This document shows positions 48,331-58,552 of a stretch of 64,000 nt of DNA, in pieces. The position numbers were made by a program, and so were the translations under genes. Within the stretch, counting starts at the first letter, position 1. Every line of letters begins with the position of its first letter. The stretch spans positions 1-64,000 of the forward strand of contig JAIRQO010000038.1 in assembly GCA_031256435.1 (NCBI GenBank), read 5' to 3'. The DNA comes from Cellulomonadaceae bacterium. Its GTDB lineage: Bacteria > Actinomycetota > Actinomycetes > Actinomycetales > Cellulomonadaceae. The notes under the pieces were generated by a model. That model did not search any database. It had not been told where the DNA came from and saw only the letters and a program-made list of their open reading frames with translations.

Positions 48331-49260
48331 TTCTTCGCTGGTGTCTGCGGGTTCGGCTGGTTCTGCCACTTCGGCTGGTTCTGCGGGCTCCACTGGGTCC
48401 GCAGTTTCCACTGGTTCCGTGGGCTCCGCCGGGTCCACAGTTTCCACCTCGTCAGCAGCATCCGCCTGGTCAGCAGCATCCGCTTGTCCAGGGTCAGCCT
48501 GGTCCGCGTCTGCACCCCGGTCCGTGACTTCCAAGTCATCGCCTTCGCCCGGAGGGGCAGGCCAGAGAGACGGCGTGGGTTCTGCATCCGTTTCAGAATG
48601 GGCACCGCACCCGTGATCCAACGAGACAACACGGCCGTCATCCGGGGACCATTCGTTGGCGCACACGCCGAACACTTGGCCCAGGGCACCGGCAATCGGC
48701 ACCAAGTATCCGCAGGAACCGCAGCCTGCGGCAGATTTCAGCGCACCGGCCGAGGTAGGACCGTGAGATCCGCGATACCACCGCGCGGCCGTTTCAGCTC
48801 TGCCCATGGGGGAAAGGACGCGGGCGCGCGCCAGCGCTAACTCGTCCAGAGCGGGTGCATCCAGTTCCGGGTCACCAGTAGGGACGTACCCTGGCTCGAG
48901 CCGGGGATCTTCTGCCTTGAACGGCAACACGTCACCGGGGCCAATGTCCCCTGGGCGCAACCGTTCCGCCCAGGGCAACCACCGTGGTGCCAAGAGCGCG
49001 TCATCGTCAGGAAGAAGTTCCGCTTCACACACCGTGGCGTTACTGCCAGGCACCTGCGCCAGTGTCACCACCCAGGACCACCCGCGGTAGCCCTGCAACG
49101 TGGTGCTGAACCGGTGCGTCACCAAGGTGTCACCGTCTGACACCGTAGCACCCAGGTATTCGCCCACGTCACTGGGAGATTCGGCAACTTCACATGCCGC
49201 TGCGCGTGCCAGGTCCACGGCGCCTTGCAGCGCTGGGGCATCCACAGCGGGCACACTCAT
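48277..49260 (-). CDS. DUF3027-like protein with acidic repeat tail
   Basis: ETAARWYRGSHGPTSAGALKSAAGCGSCGYLVPIAGALGQVFGVCANEWSPDDGRVVSLDHGCGAHSE. Confidence 0.8.
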   Translation of the reverse strand: MSVPAVDAPALQGAVDLARAAACEVAESPSDVGEYLGATVSDGDTLVTHRFSTTLQGYRGWSWVVTLAQVPGSNATVCEAELLPDDDALLAPRWLPWAERLRPGDIGPGDVLPFKAEDPRLEPGYVPTGDPELDAPALDELALARARVLSPMGRAETAARWYRGSHGPTSAGALKSAAGCGSCGYLVPIAGALGQVFGVCANEWSPDDGRVVSLDHGCGAHSETDAEPTPSLWPAPPGEGDDLEVTDRGADADQADPGQADAADQADAADEVETVDPAEPTEPVETADPVEPAEPAEVAEPAEPADTSEESPHPVITPTEEGSPQDA

Positions 49261-49265
49261 GGCAA

Positions 49266-49664
49266 TCAGCCTTCCAGATCATCGGCAACGGCGCGCAGGA
49301 GAAGCGCCACCTTGCCGCCGCGTTCAGCATCCGGGTAACGGCCCTTGCGCGTGTCCGTTCCCTTTAACTCGTCACCGATGCCGTCCAGCACCTTGATGAG
49401 AGTCTCCACAATCACTGCCATTTCCGGAGCAGGCTTGCGCTTGGCCTTAGTGACAGTGGCCGGAGCCTCCAACAACTGGACTGCGAGCGCCGAGGGCCCC
49501 TTCTTGCCGTCCGCCACACCGTAATCCACGCGCGTACCCACGGCCAGGGCTTCTACCCCTACGGGCAGCGCCGAGGCGTGCAGGAATACCTGCGTGTCAT
49601 CGTCGCCGGCAATAAAACCGAATCCACGTTCTTGGTCATACCATTTGACCTTGCCTGTAGGCAC
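49266..49664 (-). CDS. Cold-shock domain protein with C-terminal extension
   Basis: MPTGKVKWYDQERGFGFIAGDDDTQVFLHASAL. Confidence 0.92.
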   Translation of the reverse strand: MPTGKVKWYDQERGFGFIAGDDDTQVFLHASALPVGVEALAVGTRVDYGVADGKKGPSALAVQLLEAPATVTKAKRKPAPEMAVIVETLIKVLDGIGDELKGTDTRKGRYPDAERGGKVALLLRAVADDLEG

Positions 49665-49718
49665 GTCAACCTCACTGAGTTAGTCATTCATTGAACCTGA
49701 CAAGGATACCCGCGTACC

Positions 49719-50774
49719 ATGATACGAATGACCTCCGAGGGCCCAAACGAGCGTATCTGGCACGATGCCCTGTCCGGTTCTGTCTACTCGCGCGTCACTG
49801 AGTGGCCGCGCCATCTGGCTCCGGAATTGGCCTTGGACACGGTGGCACAGGTTGATCGTATTGCGCGCGCGTGGGAGGCTTCTGCTCCAAGTGTGCGACG
49901 AGAGGGCGGCATCGGCATTCTTGATCAACGCGCCACGGCCCGCGTGCTGGACGTAGACACCACCACAGCCGAGGAACTGATCCGCGCGGTGACCGAGGCT
50001 CGCCTCTTTGTTCCTGCGGGGACTCGCCTGGCGCCCTCCACCATTGCCCAGCAATGGAGCCGTTCAGACACGGCGGCACGATGGGCACTGTTGGCCACGC
50101 CTGCCGCCTTGCAACGTGTGGGCGGCGAGTATGCCGAGGTACGGGCAGACCTTGAATCGGGATTGCGGACCGAGTTGCCGGAACCGGTATCGGAGTTGCT
50201 GATCCAGTCCGATTACACCGGGATCATTCCCGGACTCCCCTCGGCGCGTCTTGAATGGTTGATATGGCGCGCATGTGAGGTGGAGTCCCGGAGCGCCGCC
50301 ACGGTGGTGCGTTTCACCTCGTCCTCGATCCGCGGCGCATTATCGTCGCACGTCATCTCCGAACCCCTGACGGTGCCCGAGTTGACGGCGGAACTCACGG
50401 CGGCGTGCCCGTACCCGCTCCCGCAGCCGTTGACCTATCTCATTGCCGATGCCGAGCGGCGTTCTGTGGGTGGTCAGGGTAGGCAGGGTGCTGTTGAGGC
50501 TGGTCAGCGTGCCGAAGCGGCAACGCGGACGGCTTCTCCGCACCCCGCTGACCCTGGCCCGTTCACGCCAGAAGCCTTCACCCTGCGTGCCGCCATTGCG
50601 GATAAGGCCGAGGTCAGTACCGAAGTCAACATGGGAGGTGGGCGGTGGTCGGAGCGCCGTCTCCTACCCTTGCGCTTAGATGGGCACAGGCTCAGAGCGG
50701 AGGATGTGGCCAGGGAAACGGAGTTGACGGTAGCTATCTCTGCGCTGCGCCATGTGAGGCGAATAGAGCAGTGA
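49719..50774 (+). CDS. Helicase-associated domain protein (short form)
   Basis: LLIQSDYTGIIPGLPS...ESRSAATVVRFTSSSIRGAL...YPLPQPLTYLIADAERR; adjacent to XPB. Confidence 0.7.
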   Translation: MIRMTSEGPNERIWHDALSGSVYSRVTEWPRHLAPELALDTVAQVDRIARAWEASAPSVRREGGIGILDQRATARVLDVDTTTAEELIRAVTEARLFVPAGTRLAPSTIAQQWSRSDTAARWALLATPAALQRVGGEYAEVRADLESGLRTELPEPVSELLIQSDYTGIIPGLPSARLEWLIWRACEVESRSAATVVRFTSSSIRGALSSHVISEPLTVPELTAELTAACPYPLPQPLTYLIADAERRSVGGQGRQGAVEAGQRAEAATRTASPHPADPGPFTPEAFTLRAAIADKAEVSTEVNMGGGRWSERRLLPLRLDGHRLRAEDVARETELTVAISALRHVRRIEQ

Positions 50775-50857
50775 GGCGAATAGAGCAGTGGGAGTTCGAC
50801 GATGACGAGGGTTCAATAATGACGAGATTTCAACGATGACAAGAGTTCAACAATGAC
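50754..50857. repeat. Two adjacent 17-bp tandem repeat arrays
   Basis: gtgaggcgaatagagca twice, then gag.ttcaa.(a/g)atgac-type units, about 3.9 copies. Confidence 0.85.
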
Positions 50858-50882
50858 CGGAGCGAACACATGAGGAGGCGGG

Positions 50883-52520
50883 ATGCTTGACGGACCGTTG
50901 ATAGTCCAATCGGACAAGTCCGTCCTGTTGGAGGTGGATCACCCACGGGCGGACGAGGCCCGGCATGCCATTGCGCCCTTTGCCGAGTTGGAGCGCGCGC
51001 CCGAGCATATGCACACTTACCGGCTCACCAATCTGGGCTTGTGGAATGCGCGAGCGGCAGGTCACACCGCCGAACAGGTTGGCGCTGCCCTGGTGGAATA
51101 CTCGCGCTACCCCATTCCGCCGGCGTTATTGGTGGATGTTGCCGAGATCATGGGGCGGTATGGGCGGCTGACCTTGCTCGACGATCCTGCGTACGGACTC
51201 GTCTTGCAGTCCACCGATCCTGCGGTGCTGGCCGAGGTGCTCCGGTCCAAGCGGACGGCGGGCTTGCTGGGCAATACTGTGGCATCGGACCTGGTCACCG
51301 TTCCGCCAGCCAACCGTGGGCGTATCAAACAGGCGCTCATCAAACTGGGCTGGCCTGCCGATGACCACGCCGGGTATGTGGCTGGGGATTCCTTTGATTT
51401 TGACCTTCGGAATACGTCCGAATGGACCCTGCGGCGGTATCAGGAACAGGCCGTGGATGCGTTCTACTTTGGAGGCAGCGGCGTGGTGGTTCTGCCCTGC
51501 GGTGCCGGGAAAACCCTGGTGGGGGCCGCCGCCATGGCGCGCGGGAAAACCACCACGTTGATCCTGGTGACCAACACCGTGGCCGCAAGGCAGTGGCGTG
51601 ATGAACTGCTCCGGTTCACCACGTTGACGCCCGACGATATCGGCGAGTATTCCGGTGCCGTCAAGCAGGTGCGTCCCGTCACCATTGCCACGTATCAGGT
51701 GATGACCACTCGTCGTGGTGGGGCGTACACGCATATGAACCTGTTGGATCAGAACAACTGGGGGTTGATTGTCTATGACGAGGTCCACCTCCTGCCCGCA
51801 CCCGTGTTCCGGATGACGGCGGATTTGCAGGCTCGGCGCCGATTGGGACTCACTGCCACCTTGCTGCGCGAGGACGGACGCGAGGACGAGGTATTCACGC
51901 TGATTGGACCCAAGCGGTATGACGCTCCGTGGAAGGACATCGAGGCGCAAGGGTATATTGCGCCGGCTGCGTGCGTGGAAGTGCGGGTGACCTTGTCTGA
52001 CGCGGAGCGGATGGCCTACGCCATTGCCGAACCGGAGATGCAATACCGGATGGCGGCCTCCGCTCCGGAGAAACTCGATGTGGTCAAGGATCTGGTGGAC
52101 AAGCATCCCGAGGAACAGATTCTGGTGATTGGGCAATACTTAGATCAGTTGAACTTCTTGGCGTCTGAGCTGGGAGCGGATTTGATCACGGGCGCCGTTC
52201 CCGTGGGCGAGCGTGAGCGGTTGTATGCCTCCTTCCGCACGGGAGAGATCCGGGTGTTGGTGGTGAGCAAAGTAGCAAACTTCTCCATTGACCTTCCCGA
52301 GGCATCCGTGGCTATTCAGGTATCCGGCTCCTTTGGGTCACGGCAAGAGGAGGCGCAGCGGTTGGGCCGAATCATGCGTCCCAAGGCGGACGGGCGGCAA
52401 GCTTGGTTCTACACGGTGGTCACGCGAGACACGGTGGACCAAGACTTTGCTGCCAACCGCCAGAGGTTCCTGGCAGAACAGGGCTACGCCTACACCATCA
52501 TCGACGCCGAGGACGTGTGA
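50883..52520 (+). CDS. DEAD/DEAH helicase, bacterial XPB
   Basis: RRYQEQAVDAF, VLPCGAGKTLVGAAAM, LIVYDEVHLLPAPVFRMTADLQARRRLGLTATLLREDGRE, RLGRIMRPK. Confidence 0.95.
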   Translation: MLDGPLIVQSDKSVLLEVDHPRADEARHAIAPFAELERAPEHMHTYRLTNLGLWNARAAGHTAEQVGAALVEYSRYPIPPALLVDVAEIMGRYGRLTLLDDPAYGLVLQSTDPAVLAEVLRSKRTAGLLGNTVASDLVTVPPANRGRIKQALIKLGWPADDHAGYVAGDSFDFDLRNTSEWTLRRYQEQAVDAFYFGGSGVVVLPCGAGKTLVGAAAMARGKTTTLILVTNTVAARQWRDELLRFTTLTPDDIGEYSGAVKQVRPVTIATYQVMTTRRGGAYTHMNLLDQNNWGLIVYDEVHLLPAPVFRMTADLQARRRLGLTATLLREDGREDEVFTLIGPKRYDAPWKDIEAQGYIAPAACVEVRVTLSDAERMAYAIAEPEMQYRMAASAPEKLDVVKDLVDKHPEEQILVIGQYLDQLNFLASELGADLITGAVPVGERERLYASFRTGEIRVLVVSKVANFSIDLPEASVAIQVSGSFGSRQEEAQRLGRIMRPKADGRQAWFYTVVTRDTVDQDFAANRQRFLAEQGYAYTIIDAEDV

Positions 52521-52689
52521 GCGAAGCGCCTTGAGATGGGCACGGTAGACGCTTGAGCTGGGCGACTGGAGCGGATCTGTTGAGTATGCGGGGCGACTGG
52601 GATGAGTGACCAGGGCGTCCTAGCCATGCGTGCGGGGCGCCTGGGTAAAAGGTGAACCCCGGTTTCCCCAGCGCGTGGGAGACTGAAGT

Positions 52690-54009
52690 ATGGGAACTGG
52701 AGTACGTGAGTGGCGAACCAGAACCGCTGCTGTGAGTGTTTTGTGTGCGGTGATCGCCACTGCGGTGATGATCGCGGGAACGGGGTGCGCCGCGCCAACA
52801 CCAATACTCAAAGCGGATGACACACCCATGCGCAACGTTCGAACAGGTCAGGCAACGGCGTTGGCTGCCGTGGTGGCCGCCACACGCGAGGCGGGCGTTC
52901 ACCTCATTGCTGCCGGGGACCCTGCGGCCAACGTGGTGGTGTCACCCTCGTCGCTCGTCGTCGCGCTCTCCATGCTGGCTGACGGTGCAGCGGGACAAAC
53001 GCTCACCGAACTAGAGATGGCCGTTGGTGCTGCAGGATCGGAACGGCTAGACGCTATGGCCGCACTGCGCGGCGTGCTAACCCCGTTGGATGGCAATCCA
53101 GGTACCGCTGTCAAGGAACTGCCGGATCAGCCCCTGGTTCACCTGGCCACGCAGGTTGTGGTGGATGACCAATTCACAGCCAATCCTGACTACCTACGCG
53201 CCCTTGCCGAGGGATACGGGACGGGGGTTCTCAGTGTAGACCTCGGTTCCGCTAGTGGCATGAGGCAACTTGATGCCTGGGTCAAAGAGCATTCGGGCGG
53301 GTTAGTCACGGAGTCAGCGTTGGAGCCTTCGGACATTGCGCGCCTGGCACTCCAGGATGCCATTACTCTGGCAGCACGGTGGGAATCTCCCTTTAACGCG
53401 GCGTTCACCAGGTCAGGGCCGTTCACGCTGGCTACTGGTTCCCCCGTCAGTGTGGACACCATGAGGCAGTGGGTGTGGGGCGCCTTCGCCGAGGTGGACG
53501 GGTGGCGGGCGTTCCGCCTGCCATACAACGGCGGGGACCTGTCTGCTCAGTTCATCCTGCCACCGGACGGCATTGACCCGGGCGAAATGACGGCGGACAT
53601 GGCAGGCCGCATCAGTGCCGCGTTAGTCTCCAGCACTCAGGACGTGCAGGTGGATCTCAGCGTTCCCCAGATGAACCTGCGTCCAGAGCCCCTCGATATT
53701 CTGCCGGCGCTGCGCGGGCTTGGGGTTGATGTTGTGCTGGACGCTGCGAGAGCCGATCTGTCACGTACCGGGACAAGTGACGATGGTGAGAACACCTACC
53801 TGGGCCAAGGAGTTCAGCAGGCCGTGTTGATGGTGGATGAGGAAGGGACGCGCGCTGCGGCCGTAACGGAGATGCTGGCCGAGGCTGGCGCCGCGCCCGA
53901 AGAACCCGATGTCACCTTGCACCTTGACCGCCCCTTCGCCATGATCATTGAGCATGAGGTCACTGGCTGGCCGCTCTTCCACGCGGTCATCCGCGATCCA
54001 CGCGGTTAG
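52690..54009 (+). CDS. Serpin family lipoprotein
   Basis: Lipobox IAGTGC; NVVVSPSSLVVALSMLADGAAGQTLTEL; hinge VDEEGTRAAAVTE; DRPFAMIIEHEVTGWPLFHAVIRDP. Confidence 0.9.
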   Translation: MGTGVREWRTRTAAVSVLCAVIATAVMIAGTGCAAPTPILKADDTPMRNVRTGQATALAAVVAATREAGVHLIAAGDPAANVVVSPSSLVVALSMLADGAAGQTLTELEMAVGAAGSERLDAMAALRGVLTPLDGNPGTAVKELPDQPLVHLATQVVVDDQFTANPDYLRALAEGYGTGVLSVDLGSASGMRQLDAWVKEHSGGLVTESALEPSDIARLALQDAITLAARWESPFNAAFTRSGPFTLATGSPVSVDTMRQWVWGAFAEVDGWRAFRLPYNGGDLSAQFILPPDGIDPGEMTADMAGRISAALVSSTQDVQVDLSVPQMNLRPEPLDILPALRGLGVDVVLDAARADLSRTGTSDDGENTYLGQGVQQAVLMVDEEGTRAAAVTEMLAEAGAAPEEPDVTLHLDRPFAMIIEHEVTGWPLFHAVIRDPRG

Positions 54010-54143
54010 CATCCATGGAAACCTGGATGAACTAGATATTCGGCACAATTCGGCGCCAGGGGAAGCGTCTTTGCCCGTATGGGTGATGGCGATCACATGG
54101 CGTGAGGGGGGTACATATCACACCCATTTGCGATGATGGAGCA

Positions 54144-56246
54144 GTGAAGAAGTTCCACCACGTTTTCCGGTTCCTTGCCCCCGTGGCTCTTGCTGCGTTA
54201 TTTGTGGTGGGACCCGCCGCATTTGTGGACTTTGCCCCCACTGCCCATGCAGTCCTTCCCTTGGACAACATTGCCGGGGAGATCACCGATCCCAACAATG
54301 TGTTGGGAAATCACACAGCCGAGGTCCAGAAGGCCCTCCAGGAGGTGCGTGACCAAACGCCGTACCGCCTCTTTGTGGTGTACGTGGATTCCTTTGACGG
54401 CATCGACGGGCTGACTTGGGCCGATCAAACCGCCAACAATGCAGGATTCGGCGCTAATGACGTGCTCTTCGCCGTGGCCACCGTGGACCGCGCCTGGGGA
54501 ATCTCCAAGGCCAATGACATGACGGATGATGACGTGGCGCGCATGGAGAGCGCCTCCATCAACAAACTCTCTGACGCGGCCAACGCACCGGCGGGCCAAG
54601 GAAACTGGGGCGCCGCCGCCGTGGCTGCAGCCCATGAACTCGTGTCCATCGGCACGGGCGGTGCTGGTTCGGCTGCCGGTCAAGGCGCGGCAGGGTCAAC
54701 TGCTGGCGCCCTCGCCGTAGTGGGCGGCGTTGCCGTAGTGGGCGGCGGAGTGGGATATGCCGCGTATCGCGTCCATAAGAAAAATGCCAAGAAGGCCAAG
54801 GACGCTAAGGCTGGCCCCGAAGCATTGGCCGGACTCTCCACGGATGAGTTGGATAAGCGGGCTTCCTCGGCATTGGTGGATATTGATGATGCTCTCAAGA
54901 CGTCCGAGCAGGAGTTGGGCTTTGCTCAAGCGGAGTTTGGGCAAGCCGCATCGGCTGATTTCCAAAAGACCTTGACCCAGGCCAAAGCCAACGTGCGCCA
55001 GGCGTTCCAGATCCGGCAACTCCTGGATGATGACAAGCCGGAAACGGAACCGCAAAAGCGGATGATGCTCGCGCAGATTCTCGATATCACCGGAACCGCA
55101 GCGGCTTCTTTGGATACCCAAACAAAAGCGTTCGACGAGCTACGCAAGTTGGCGCAACGTGCCCCGGAGGTGCTGGACGAGACGGTTAAACATGCCGATG
55201 CCGTGGAGGCTGGCGTTCCCACCGCTCAGACCACCCTCACTACCTTGTCCGCCACCTACACTCCGGAGGCACTCGCCTCTGTCATCAAGAATCCTGACCA
55301 AGTGACGGCTTTGGTAGCGGGGGCTCGCGAACACGTGACCCAGGGGAAGGCCGCCCTGGATCGCGATGATCGGAACATCGCCGTGGCCGAGGCGCGTGCC
55401 GCACAAAATGCCTTGGGTCAGGCGGACACGCTGTTGCAGGCCGTGGCCCACGCTGGTGCCAACCTTGCTGCTGCCGCTGGAAAGATTGATGCTGGCATCA
55501 CGTCCATCACCTCGGACATTGCCGATGCGTCACGCTTAGCGTCCGTGGTTCAGGCTGCTGGCAATACGGCAGTTGGCCCCGCTGTGGTGGAAGCGCAGGC
55601 GGCGGTTGCCAACGCGCAGACGGCCAAACTTGCTGGCGATCCCATTGCGGCACTTGCTCGTCTCACTGCTGCGGAAGCCGCGATTGACGCTGCCCTGGCT
55701 CCGGCACGTCAGCAGGACGAGGCGAACAGGCGCGCAGCGGCATTGCTGGCTGACACCATTGGCAGGGTGGATTCCTCCATTAAGGCCACCAACGACTTCA
55801 TCACCACCCGGCGCCAGGCCGTGGGCACCGAGGCGCGGACGCGTTTGGCTGAAGCACAGCGATTGGTGGGTGAAGCCCGGTCCATGGCCTCCACCAACCC
55901 CGCAGCGGCACTGGCACGCGCACAGCAGGCGGAACAGTACGCAGCCTCGGCGGCATCGTTGGCTCAAAGCGATGTGTCCAGTTGGGGCAACCAAGGTGGC
56001 ATGGGCGGCATGGGCGGTGGAGGCAACTCCAACGTGGGCGGCATGATCCTTGGTGGCATCCTGATTGATTCCATGCTGCGCGGTAGCCGCAACAGCGGCG
56101 GTGGTAACAGTTGGGGTGGCGGCGGCTTTGGCGGCGGCATGGGAGGCGGAGGCTTTGGCGGCGGTGGCCGTTCATCCGGTGGCTTCGGTGGAGGCGGCTT
56201 TGGTGGCGGAAGCCGTATGGGAGGTGGTCGCGGAGGCCGCTTCTAA
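54144..56246 (+). CDS. TPM-domain protein with coiled-coil region and Gly-rich C-terminus
   Basis: GEITDPNNVLGNHTAEVQKALQEVRDQTPYRLFVVYVDSFDG; GTG start; GGMGGGGFGGGGRSSGG tail. Confidence 0.85.
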   Translation: MKKFHHVFRFLAPVALAALFVVGPAAFVDFAPTAHAVLPLDNIAGEITDPNNVLGNHTAEVQKALQEVRDQTPYRLFVVYVDSFDGIDGLTWADQTANNAGFGANDVLFAVATVDRAWGISKANDMTDDDVARMESASINKLSDAANAPAGQGNWGAAAVAAAHELVSIGTGGAGSAAGQGAAGSTAGALAVVGGVAVVGGGVGYAAYRVHKKNAKKAKDAKAGPEALAGLSTDELDKRASSALVDIDDALKTSEQELGFAQAEFGQAASADFQKTLTQAKANVRQAFQIRQLLDDDKPETEPQKRMMLAQILDITGTAAASLDTQTKAFDELRKLAQRAPEVLDETVKHADAVEAGVPTAQTTLTTLSATYTPEALASVIKNPDQVTALVAGAREHVTQGKAALDRDDRNIAVAEARAAQNALGQADTLLQAVAHAGANLAAAAGKIDAGITSITSDIADASRLASVVQAAGNTAVGPAVVEAQAAVANAQTAKLAGDPIAALARLTAAEAAIDAALAPARQQDEANRRAAALLADTIGRVDSSIKATNDFITTRRQAVGTEARTRLAEAQRLVGEARSMASTNPAAALARAQQAEQYAASAASLAQSDVSSWGNQGGMGGMGGGGNSNVGGMILGGILIDSMLRGSRNSGGGNSWGGGGFGGGMGGGGFGGGGRSSGGFGGGGFGGGSRMGGGRGGRF

Positions 56247-56386
56247 TCCCGCCTGTTCGTCACTGAGAACTCAATCCCCCTATTCACAATCTTCTCTCCA
56301 CAACACAACCCCTCGTCGGGGACACACCAACCGAATCTCGCACCGCGAGTTCACCTGTCACCGGCATCACCTGAAAGGCACACATC

Positions 56387-57157
56387 ATGGCTGAAAAGCA
56401 AACCGTCCTCGGGCGTATCTCCCAACTCGCCAAGGCGAACATCAACGCCCTGCTGGACCGCGCCGAGGACCCGCAGAAGATGCTGGACCAGTTGGTCCGG
56501 GATTACACCAACAACATTGCCGAGGCTGAGAAGGCCATTGCGCAGACCATTGGAAACCTGCGTCTCGCCGAGCAGGACTACAACGAGGACATTGCCTCCG
56601 TGAAGGATTGGGGCGCCAAGGCCCTGGCAGCCTCCAAGAAGGCTGACGAGTTCCGCGCCGCTGGTGACGTAGCCAACTCTGACAAGTTTGACCAGTTGGC
56701 CAAGGTGGCCCTGCGCAAGCAGATGGATGCCGAGTCAGAGGTCAAGCAAGCCCAGCCGATGATCGACACTCAGCGTGAGACTGTTGACAAGTTGAAGGCT
56801 GGCCTGGCCGCCATGAAGGACAAGTTGGGTGAACTGAAGTCCAAGCGTGACTCCTTGGTGGCTCGCCAGAAGTCCGCTGAGGCTCAGATGACCGTTCAGT
56901 CTGCCGTCTCCAAGATCAACGTTCTTGACCCCACGTCTGAACTGGGACGTTACGAGGACGCCGTCCGCCGCCAAGAGGCACAGGCCATTGGCCAGGCCGA
57001 GGTTGCAGCCTCCTCACTGGACGCACAGTTCTCCGAACTGGAAGCATCGAGCAATGACATTGAACTCGAAGCACGCTTGGCCGCACTCAAAGCGGGCTCC
57101 ACCCCCGCCCCGCAGATTGCACCGGCCGAGGTCACCGAGGAAAGCTGGAGTGAGTAA
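56387..57157 (+). CDS. pspA: PspA/IM30 family protein
   Basis: LGRISQLAKANINALLDRAEDPQKMLDQLVRDYTNNIAEAEKAIAQ. Confidence 0.93.
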   Translation: MAEKQTVLGRISQLAKANINALLDRAEDPQKMLDQLVRDYTNNIAEAEKAIAQTIGNLRLAEQDYNEDIASVKDWGAKALAASKKADEFRAAGDVANSDKFDQLAKVALRKQMDAESEVKQAQPMIDTQRETVDKLKAGLAAMKDKLGELKSKRDSLVARQKSAEAQMTVQSAVSKINVLDPTSELGRYEDAVRRQEAQAIGQAEVAASSLDAQFSELEASSNDIELEARLAALKAGSTPAPQIAPAEVTEESWSE

Positions 57158-57318
57158 TACGCCTAGCTGATCCTCAGCACAACCGCTGACAAGGCGCCTT
57201 CACCATGATGGTGGGGGCGCTTTGTCGTTGGCGGCTACGCGGGCCTCTGGCCGTGCCAGGACCTGCGGTGATTCGGCGTTGGTGAGCAGCCACATCGGCG
57301 GGGCCGTACCCTGGAATC

Positions 57319-57939
57319 ATGACCGAAGATGACGGTCAGCAGTTTGCTGCCCATAATGAATATCAAGAAAATAACCCGCGAAAAACGTACCTGATTGTTG
57401 ACGGAGAGAATATCGACGCCACTCTCGGCATGAGCGTGCTGAACAGACGGCCCTCCTCCGAGGAGCGGCCCCGCTGGGATCGCATCCGTGACTTTGCGCA
57501 GAACATCTGGGGGCAAGAGGTCAAACCTCTGTTCTTCCTGAACGGCACTTCCGGCACCATGCCCATGGGGTTCGTTCAAGCCCTGTTGGCCATGGGGTAC
57601 ACCCCCGTCCCGCTGGCTGGCTCGGGTGCCCATGACGAGAAGGTGGTTGACCTCGGAATCCAGCGCATGCTGGATGCCCTGGACGGCAGGCAGGGGGACG
57701 TACTCCTCGCGAGCCATGATGGTGACTTCATCCCGCAAATGCAACGGCTCCTTGATGACGAGAACCGCAGAGTGGGACTCCTCGCCTTCCGCGAGTTTGT
57801 CAACGGACAGTTCCAGGAGTTGCTGGACCGAGGCATGGAGACTTTTGACCTTGAGGCAGACGCCAAGGCGTTCACCTCGCCGCTCCCCCGCGTCCGCATC
57901 ATTCCGCTCGACGAATTTGATCCGACGCTGTTCTTGTAA
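57319..57939 (+). CDS. NYN domain (PIN-like) protein
   Basis: TYLIVDGENIDATLG, GSGAHDEKVVDLGIQRML, DVLLASHDGDFIPQM. Confidence 0.85.
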   Translation: MTEDDGQQFAAHNEYQENNPRKTYLIVDGENIDATLGMSVLNRRPSSEERPRWDRIRDFAQNIWGQEVKPLFFLNGTSGTMPMGFVQALLAMGYTPVPLAGSGAHDEKVVDLGIQRMLDALDGRQGDVLLASHDGDFIPQMQRLLDDENRRVGLLAFREFVNGQFQELLDRGMETFDLEADAKAFTSPLPRVRIIPLDEFDPTLFL

Positions 57940-58192
57940 GCCGCGCATGCCTGGTCACGCGTGAAGCTCTCCAGGGCTTCGTTGCGCCCGGTGCCTGTTG
58001 CGGAGTCGTCAATCGGCACGCCAGGAAGCCCGAGATTACGCCGATTCTGAGGAGTGGACTGCATCGCCACTCGCCTCAGTACCGAAGTCAGCAATTGCCC
58101 ATCCCCCGCAGGGAACTTGCACCTCATAGCGTTCACCTAGACCTCTTGACCAGTGGACAACCCGTCTGCGGAGGGAACGAAGGGAAGATGCT

Positions 58193-58483
58193 ATGCGGTA
58201 TGAAGTTGACTCGGGGCAGGTGGCCCAAGCAAGTGCCAAGGTGGGTGGCTCCGTCAATGTGATTCACTCCGAGGTAGGTGCCATGATGAGGCATCTCACC
58301 GAGTTGCAAGGTTGTTGGCGTGGCAGCGCCGCCTCGCAGTTCTCCGGGGTGATGTCCCAGTGGCAGGCAACGCAACGTCAGGTGGAGCGAGCACTCACGT
58401 CCATTCAAAGCCAACTCAGCCTGGCCTCGCGCACCTACGCCGACGCCGAGGCCCATGCCGCCCGCTTGTTCAGCACACGCTGA
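58193..58483 (+). CDS. WXG100 family protein, orphan
   Basis: 96 aa helical hairpin with LQGCWRGSAASQF (WxG). Confidence 0.82.
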   Translation: MRYEVDSGQVAQASAKVGGSVNVIHSEVGAMMRHLTELQGCWRGSAASQFSGVMSQWQATQRQVERALTSIQSQLSLASRTYADAEAHAARLFSTR

Positions 58484-58552
58484 TCGGCCACCGTGACGTG
58501 TGAGCCTGCCGAATCGCCATGACGTTTGATACTGCCGTGTCCCCTAGCGTTT

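Noticed and set aside
50754-50857. Possible CRISPR-like array
   Set aside because: Units are contiguous tandem repeats with no spacers; no cas genes in the window.
51126-52136. 336-aa minus ORF antisense to XPB
   Set aside because: Shadow ORF; XPB helicase motifs on + are unambiguous.
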